64,000 bases of DNA from Steromphala cineraria (Eukaryota; Mollusca; Gastropoda; Trochida; Trochidae). Made by a program: the position numbers and the translations under genes. Positions 57,418 to 64,000 of the stretch are shown here, in pieces (the stretch's first letter is position 1; the number at the start of each line of letters is the position of its first letter). The stretch spans positions 53,578,747 through 53,642,746 of the forward strand of contig OU744721.1 of NCBI GenBank assembly GCA_916613615.1, written 5' to 3'. The notes below the pieces were generated by a model. The model had not been told where the DNA came from and made no database searches. It worked only from the letters and a program-made list of their open reading frames with translations.

Positions 57418-58639
57418 GACCTAAAATAAACTGTCTGACGTGAAATAACACAATTTATCAAAGACACTGTATACTTCAAATACTTCTTGAATCATGACCT
57501 ATTCATTAACTGGCAGACCTATATGATAGTCATGCTAATTACAAATTTATTTAATGCAGTGTTACATTTAACAATTATGAAGTATTAGGTTTGTGTTTTA
57601 ACGTTAAGGTAATGTTTCCTGAAGTGGTCATGTTTTGAATATATCCTTAATATGTTTTGACACATTTTGGTTTTGAACAATATGATCTGTAAGTTTGTGT
57701 CTTTATTACGTTTTATGAACTTTTGCACACATAAGTGTGCCAAGGTAATGCTGCAGTTAATATGGTAGACAAAACTTATCATTTCTACTTATATGATTTA
57801 ATTTTGCATGAAACCCATACATAGAAGAATCAAATAATCTTTACGAGTTTTCAGTACGCTTTTAGTGACCATGGCAGTTCAGAAAGCTAATTTACACTGT
57901 GTCTATTTCGAGAAGCGAATGAATCTTACAGACGTATTAATTAACATTAATTTTAATCTTGATCACCAAATACTTCATATATCAGTCGAGTTATGTAAAG
58001 CAAAACTTTAGATTAATCATATATCTACACACTGAGTGAAAGTACTATTGTTAAAGATTGATTTAGAAATGCAATAGTACGATACAAAACCCATTATTTC
58101 ACAATCAAAATCATAAACTATAAGCGTTTGCGTGACAGGAAAGCACAAGAGGAGTACCGAAAATGATGGATTCATCTCCCCTGTTAACCTGCTATATATA
58201 AAACTGACATTATCTAAGGAATATGAATCAAATCAGAATTTAACTTGACCTTGAACCTTGATCGTTAAATGTTAACATGTCAACAGAATTCCCAGTGGAA
58301 ACAAATTAGTTTTTTTGTAATCTCTAAAACCTATTTCAGCTTTTAATATTTGATTAAAAGGTTGAACTTAACTCTGATCTAATTTTTCATTGGGAATACC
58401 AAATGTGTAATGCTTCAGTCCAATTCTTGCTGTTGATGAATTATGGCAGATTTTGTTTTTAATTTGCAGATTTTCATACATGATGTATGGTAAATTAGAG
58501 TTTAAAAGGGTTCTTGGACTCTTGACCTTTAAAGTCAACATAGTCATAGTCAAATAATTCAGTAAGATTAGTAAGATTCTGAAAAGCTTAATTGGTTGAA
58601 TATATCCAAAATTTGGTTAAATTAACAATAAGCGTGAAG
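57418..58639. other. AT-rich non-coding DNA
   Basis: No gene. A short tandem CTGTCTGAC.T.AAATAA lies at 57412-57448. Frames at 57585 and 58368 are short and unsupported. Confidence 0.55.
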
Positions 58640-60290
58640 TTCTAATAAAAATACAAAGTTTTAACATATCAAACATCATGTTATTTTGTAATATACGTTT
58701 TTGTTTTTCTTATTCTATATTGTTACCTCACACATTTCCTTTGGAATGTGAGACAAAGACGTGATCCACATATGGACTTAGATCTGATCTTAATATGTCT
58801 GATCGATTCATAGCCTTCCAGATATAGACTCACATTGTCAATTTTTTTTAACTATGATGGCCACAAATATCTTACTGTACATTTATGAAGATTGATTCAA
58901 TGGTTCTGTTAAAGAGTTTTGTACATTTTTGATTTCCTGGATAGAAATAGATAAAATAAATGAATACGGATTTCTTATAATCATCTTCTTCATATTCATT
59001 CAATATAATCAATGGCGCCAGGGGCCTGTGGTTATCAACACATTTGTAAGATCTATTCACATGTTTTTGCCGACAATTTTTTGTAATATATTAGCTTTTT
59101 AAATGAACTACAAAACTAATGGCTCTTTTTTGGAAAATCGAAGCTTTTTTCTGAGAAAGACAATAAATAAAAGGTATGGATGACTAAAAAATGAGGTTAG
59201 CTTAAAATAGACTTTGGACTCAAACATGATGTTAGACAATGCATTTGTTGGAATCCTGTAGTTTACCTTTCTAAAACTAGTCATATGATATTTTAGCACT
59301 AGATTGCCAGGCCTACAACTATAAAGCTCATGAGATCTACATTGTACATGCTCTAAAAAAGTTCCCATTTGGGACAGATACCTTACAACATTTTTTGGTT
59401 TGTGGATTTCAGCACATATTTGTCCACATGCTTATTAACAGTTTACAACTTGTCAAGGTTATTTGGAAGATATTCACACTTAAACGCAAGCAACATCGAT
59501 TTGTACTGACTCGCTAAGGTGATTTATGATGCTATTTCAAGCCGATAAAAGATGATAAAGCCTTGATGTATGAGGTTCTCAATTACTTCCAAAATTAAAA
59601 GTGGGGGTATGATATAATGCTATTGAATCAATCAAACCACATGACCTGTCAACATAAAATTTTATGTTGAATGTTAATATAGAGTAGACCTAAAACGTGT
59701 TATTGGACGATGTTTAGTTTCGGTTCTGCCTCATTTTTGTTTTATAATCAATCTCAGAAACTGCCAGCTATGGGAAAAATAACTGTTACTTGTGTTATTT
59801 CACTGTAACGTTCAGTCATGTAAATGCAGTTTGTCCCACGATTAGAACTATTTGTAGCGGAAGTTCTGTAAGGTTTCGAAATAAGAATAGAGTTGATATG
59901 AAATCCTATATGAATTCTCCAATTTCCACATCAACAGTAAATATGATACTGATTTTCCCAATTGTCTTATGTGCTTATTTATCAATAACAACTATTGTTT
60001 TGGCAGTTGAACAGTTACGAACAGAGTCAAGTAATCGTGGATAGATTGCAGTGAATTAGCCATCAGTATTTGATGCATTAGCCACATTGATTATCAACGT
60101 TATAATTGAAATGATTTGTTTATAGGCCAGTTCTCTTGTCGTTCAAGTTTCAAAAAGAAATACAGTTCATCAAGATAGAGACCTATCAAATGACACAACC
60201 ATCATTAGACTGATAACTGTCTTCAGAATACAATTTCGGTCCTTGATCATTAAATTTGATAATTGCTTACTTTCAGTTAAGATAATCTTA
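58640..60290 (+). repeat. Large inverted repeat, left arm
   Basis: Pairs with 62488-63845 on the other strand. Outer edge words: AAGTTCTAATAAAA and ACATATCAAACATCATGTTA. Inner edge: GATCATTAAATTTGATAATTGCTTA…GATAATCTTA. Most stretches are about 95% identical by eye. Around 59050-59420 the left arm carries several hundred bases replaced by shorter unrelated sequence in the right arm. It includes segment V copy 4 and dispersed repeat A copy 2. Confidence 0.93.
59790..60044 (+). CDS. Unrecognised ORF with signal-peptide-like segment in the left arm
   Basis: An 84-codon frame. Internal Met codons at 59898 (MKSYMNSPISTSTVN) and 59943 start a hydrophobic stretch MILIFPIVLCAYLSITTIVL followed by AVEQLRTESSNRG and a stop, which looks like a signal peptide or single membrane segment with a short tail. 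In the inverted right arm the same region contains an in-frame TAA within the hydrophobic part (GTCTTATG has become GTGTAATG), so at most one copy is open. No splice donor was found at its end. A relic first exon or chance frame are both possible. Confidence 0.22.
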   Translation: MCYFTVTFSHVNAVCPTIRTICSGSSVRFRNKNRVDMKSYMNSPISTSTVNMILIFPIVLCAYLSITTIVLAVEQLRTESSNRG

Positions 60291-60512
60291 ATGCATTAAT
60301 TTGTCTGTGGCCGAATCGTTCAACATTGCTAACAGGAATCCCTTCATGGGATCAATGAACATTTTGACAGAATAGCGCTGTATTAACTTTAGTTCCAACG
60401 ATTCTCACATTTGACTTATTAAAGTTGAACTACACTTGAACAGTTATTCTTTCGAATAACTAAATGAGTACTGTGCTGTCTGTAGGAGAAGTAACATTTT
60501 AATATCAAAACA

Positions 60513-60818
60513 TTGAAGCAAGCTTGAAAACATATCCTAAATAACGGAATGAGGATAATTCATATATCTTCTACATAAACCATATCGTCTGTTTTCGGTC
60601 AACCTTTTAGCACAGATCACTGAAGTTATATTGCCATTCATGAAACTAATCATTTCAGAAATATACGACAATACATTCTAAGAAAATGAGATTGCGTCAT
60701 GATCCTTAATTATAGGGATAATACAGCACCATAAATCATCTCACATCAACATGAATAGATTTTATTCTTACTCGGATAGCTATTCTCATAACCATGGACG
60801 TCCTTGATGTTTTCGATA
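60513..60818 (-). repeat. Dispersed repeat B, inverted copy
   Basis: Reverse complement of 46866-47180 (AATACAGCACCATAAATCAT, AACATATCC…, ACGTCCTTGATGTTTTCGA). It lies in the spacer of the large inverted repeat. Confidence 0.8.
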
Positions 60819-61534
60819 CTAAAATGTCTATTTTTAAACAGAAATGACAAGTCTTATTTTCAGTGGACACGTTTTGTAACACGTTTACCAACACAAATCT
60901 GAAGCAAACATTATAACTCCCACTTTGAATTTGCCATTTAACTCTTTATGAACATTATATATTACATCACAATGTAATTTACACTGCTAATGAAGTAAGT
61001 TACTATTGTGACTTTATTTGGAATGCTGTTAAGAGATGTTACCTTCGATTTAGTTAACTTTAATTACATAAATAAACAAAATTCAATCAAAGATGAACAC
61101 ATACAAAGAACAGTTGAAGCACATCCGTTCTGTATTTTTGAATCTTAATCCTGTCACTTCAATTTCGATTTCAATAAGACTGCTTGGATGTCCAGAGAAA
61201 ATGGCCTTTTGAACTCGAATCCACTGCTGGTATTTATGTTACATTCGATAAAATACAAGTATAAAATTGAATTGTTACTAATTCCAAAAATCAACTTGAA
61301 AATGCATTAGAAAACTATTTGTAGTCACTAATCTGAATTCCTATTACTTGTTAATACTTTGTTGGTGTGTCAACAATGTTTATTGATGTATGATAAAAAT
61401 ATCTTCATTGCAGCATGCCAGACAAGGATAGCTGAAAATAGGAAAAACGATTTCTTTTTAACTATTACTAGCCACCATTATTTTCTCATATTCTGTTATT
61501 GTCTCTCTGGATGTTGGAGTATACATATAAATTT

Positions 61535-61757
61535 GTGACTTGGGTCTCATCCTGTGTTGTGTCCCTGGACAAGGCACTTCATCTACATTGCACTCAGTCC
61601 ACCCAGCTGTGAAAATGGGTACCTGAAAATTGTATGTACTGACCTACATGGTCGTGATTAGTGCTTAGTAGCAGCTGTGAAAGTACACTCCTTCGCTTTG
61701 AGCATGTCTTAGGACGTGGAAAAGGCGAAATATAAGTATGCACATTATTATTATTAC
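61535..61757 (+). mobile_element. SINE (mollusc-type, ATT tail)
   Basis: GACTTGGGTCTCATCCTGTG, GTGTCCCTGGACAAGGCACT, CAGTCCACCCAGCTGTGAAA, ATGGGTACCTG, then GGCGAAATATAAGTATG and an ATTATTATTATTA tail at 61744-61756. Central words of this style and an ATT tail are known from tRNA-derived SINEs of molluscs and other invertebrates. The tRNA head is missing or too diverged to see. Confidence 0.75.
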
Positions 61758-62487
61758 ATGTACATGTATTTTTAAACGACATTGTGTTTTTTCACAATTC
61801 TTGGAGTAAAGCTTATTTGAAATACTTGAATTAACACTTCAGGGATAATTTTATTACTAGACAGCAGAGCACTTATTTGCTTAATCGAACGAATAGCTTG
61901 TCAAGTGTCTTTCAACTTTGATAAGTCATATGTGATAACGGCGGTTATGTGAACCTAATACAGCGTTATTCTGTCAGAACGTTAATTGAGCCCATGAATG
62001 AATTCCTGTTAGCAAAGTTGAATGATAAAAGATTGATGACACTATAAAGACGTTGGAGCTGATTAAACAACAAAATGTTTGTACATGGTTTCCACTTGAA
62101 GAACAAGATATTCAATACATCAGGTTTGCATTGTTTGCTATTTTACCAATCCTTAGGACATAAATTCAAAGTGAAATAAAAAGACAAAAGTTTAGATTCT
62201 AATCCAAAAAAGTGAATTAATTACTTATCAATAGGCAGGTGTGGAAAAACGTATCTTTAAAAGGTGCATTATAATATAAATTCTCCTTCGTCCACAGACA
62301 AAACGGAAGCCCTGGGTCTGACATTAATTCTATTCTAGATTGAGACTTTAGAGAGAGAGATAGAGAGATTTTGATATGCAGTATTGCATTAAAATGACTT
62401 GGCTAGAAAGTGTAGTTATACATTGTCAGGGGAGATCAAATTAGAAAGTCAAGTGCTTGGTGTTACAATAAAAAAGTTTATAAACTT

Positions 62488-63845
62488 TAAGATTATCTTC
62501 ACTTGAGCTAAGCAATTATCAAATTTAATGATCAACGACCGAAAATGTATTCTGAAGACAGAATGGTTGTGCCATTTGATAGGTCTCTATCTTGATGAAC
62601 TCTATTTCTTTTTGAAACTTGAACGTCAAGAGAATTGGCCTATACACAAATCAGTTCAAGTTTAACGTTGATAATCAATGTGACTAATGCATCAAATACT
62701 GATGGCTAATTCACTGCAATCTATCCACGATTACTTGACTCTGTTCGTAACTGTTCAACTGCCAACACAATAGTTGTTATTGATAAATAAGCACATTACA
62801 CAATTTGGAAAATCAGTATCATCTTTACTGTCGATGTGGAAATTGGAGAATTAATAGGATTTCATATCAACTCTATTCCTATTTCAAAACCGTACAGAAC
62901 TTCCCCTACAAATAATTCTAATCTTGGGACAAACTGCATTTACATGACTGAACGTAACAGTGAAATAACACAAGTAACAGTTATTTTTCCCATAGCTGGC
63001 AGTTTCTGAGATTGATTATAAAACAAAAATGAGGCAGAACCGAAACTAAACATCGTCCAATAACAAATTTTAGGTCTACTCTAGATTAACATTCAACATA
63101 AAATTTAATGTTGACATGTCATGTGGTTTGATTGATTCAATAGCATTATATCATACCCCCACTTTTAATTTTGGAAGTAATTGAGAACCTCATACATCAA
63201 AGTTTTATCATCTTTTATCGGCTTGAAATAGCATCATAAATCACCTTAGCGAGTCAGTACAAATCGATGTTGCTTGCGTTTAAGTTTGAATATCTTCCAA
63301 ATAACCGTGACAAGTTGTAAACTGTTAATGAGCCTGTGGACAAATGTGTTCTGGAATCTGTTCCTTTTAGGTTAAACACGCAATACGTGATTCAACAATA
63401 AAAAAAAATGTTGTAAGATATCAGTCCAAAATTAGAACCCTGGCGCCATTGATTGTGTTGAATGAAAATGAAGAAGATGATTATAAGAAATCCGTATTCA
63501 TTTATTTTATCTATTTCTGTCCAAAATATCAAATATGTACAAAACTCTTTTAACAGCAGCATTGAGTCAATAATCATGAATGTACAGTAAGATATTTGTG
63601 GCCATCATACATGTAGTTAACAAAGCTTTTTTTGACAATGTGAGTCTATATCTGGAAAGCTATAAATCGATCAGACATATTAAGATCAGATGTAAGTCCA
63701 TAGGTGGATCACGTCTTTGTCTCAAATTCCAAAGGAAATGTGTAAGGTAACAATATAGAATAAGAAAAAGAAAAACTTAGATTACAAAATAACATCATGT
63801 TTGATATGTTAAAACTTTGTACTTTTATTAGAACTTCATATTTTT
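62488..63845 (-). repeat. Large inverted repeat, right arm
   Basis: Reverse complement of 58640-60290, shorter by the replaced block near 63320-63430. Contains the inverted segment V (copy 5, about 63560-63760) and the broken partner of the 59790 frame. The spacer 60291-62487 holds dispersed repeat B and a SINE. A GA-rich microsatellite lies at 62350-62370. Confidence 0.93.
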
Positions 63846-64000
63846 GGATTATTAAAATATATTTTGTGTTGATGAAATTAATGAACATTTAAAATCATTT
63901 TATTTTCAGTCCTTAAAGCCATCTATAGAAAACAATACCCCACAAGATTAATGAAAAATGATTTCAAACAATATTCATCAAACTTATGTCACCTGCTTTC

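Overview
This is an AT-rich (about two thirds A+T) animal nuclear DNA window with no confidently recognisable host protein gene, rRNA or complete tRNA. Several words point to a lophotrochozoan, most likely a gastropod mollusc: a GTGAGTGAGTGAG-headed repeat near 40.15 kb, two SINE-like 3' ends of the type TTGAAAGCGG..TAAA.CCC (19.38 and 43.7 kb), and a SINE with the word CCCTGGACAAGGCACTTCAT and an ATT tail (61.5 kb). The species call is inference from remembered repeat styles.

Layout. 0-6.4 kb: LINE-A on the minus strand, with an unbroken 1264-codon endonuclease/reverse transcriptase ORF of L1/Tx1 type, an AATAAA signal and an A20 tail. It lies between two 274-bp direct copies of flanking DNA. 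6.4-31 kb: non-coding DNA seeded with small DNA transposons. These are four complete or shortened TTAA-flanked elements plus one end fragment (a fifth full element is at 41.8 kb), a Mutator-like MITE with an 11-bp target duplication, a pogo/Tigger-like MITE, a G/C-tract foldback element, and a Tc1 copy whose transposase is broken by one nonsense codon and one frameshift. There are also foldback hairpins, a 33-bp CRE-containing minisatellite and a 298-bp tandem duplication.

31-47 kb: a degenerate array of locally duplicated, partly exon-like segments, which I call W, Y, X, Z and V. They recur in the same order, roughly 6 kb apart, and suggest an old tandemly duplicated locus that is now mostly broken. 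47.7-54.4 kb: LINE-B on the minus strand, a full-length APE-type element with a perfect 14-bp target-site duplication. Its ORF1 carries a 2A ribosome-skipping peptide near the N terminus, and ORF1 and ORF2 share one frame separated by a single UAG. A 5'-truncated third element, LINE-C, is nested inside its ORF2. 58.6-63.8 kb: a large young inverted repeat (arms about 1.65 and 1.36 kb, spacer 2.2 kb) whose sequence also occurs at 45-47 kb.

The genes do not form a host pathway. What the window records is retrotransposition (EN nicking and target-primed reverse transcription by LINEs A, B and C), cut-and-paste DNA transposition with non-autonomous hitch-hikers, and repeated local segmental duplication. 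The most notable items are the 2A + UAG coding strategy of LINE-B, the very long duplication flanking LINE-A, and the duplicated exon-like array. Element boundaries were found by eye-matching repeats and are approximate unless an exact duplication is quoted.
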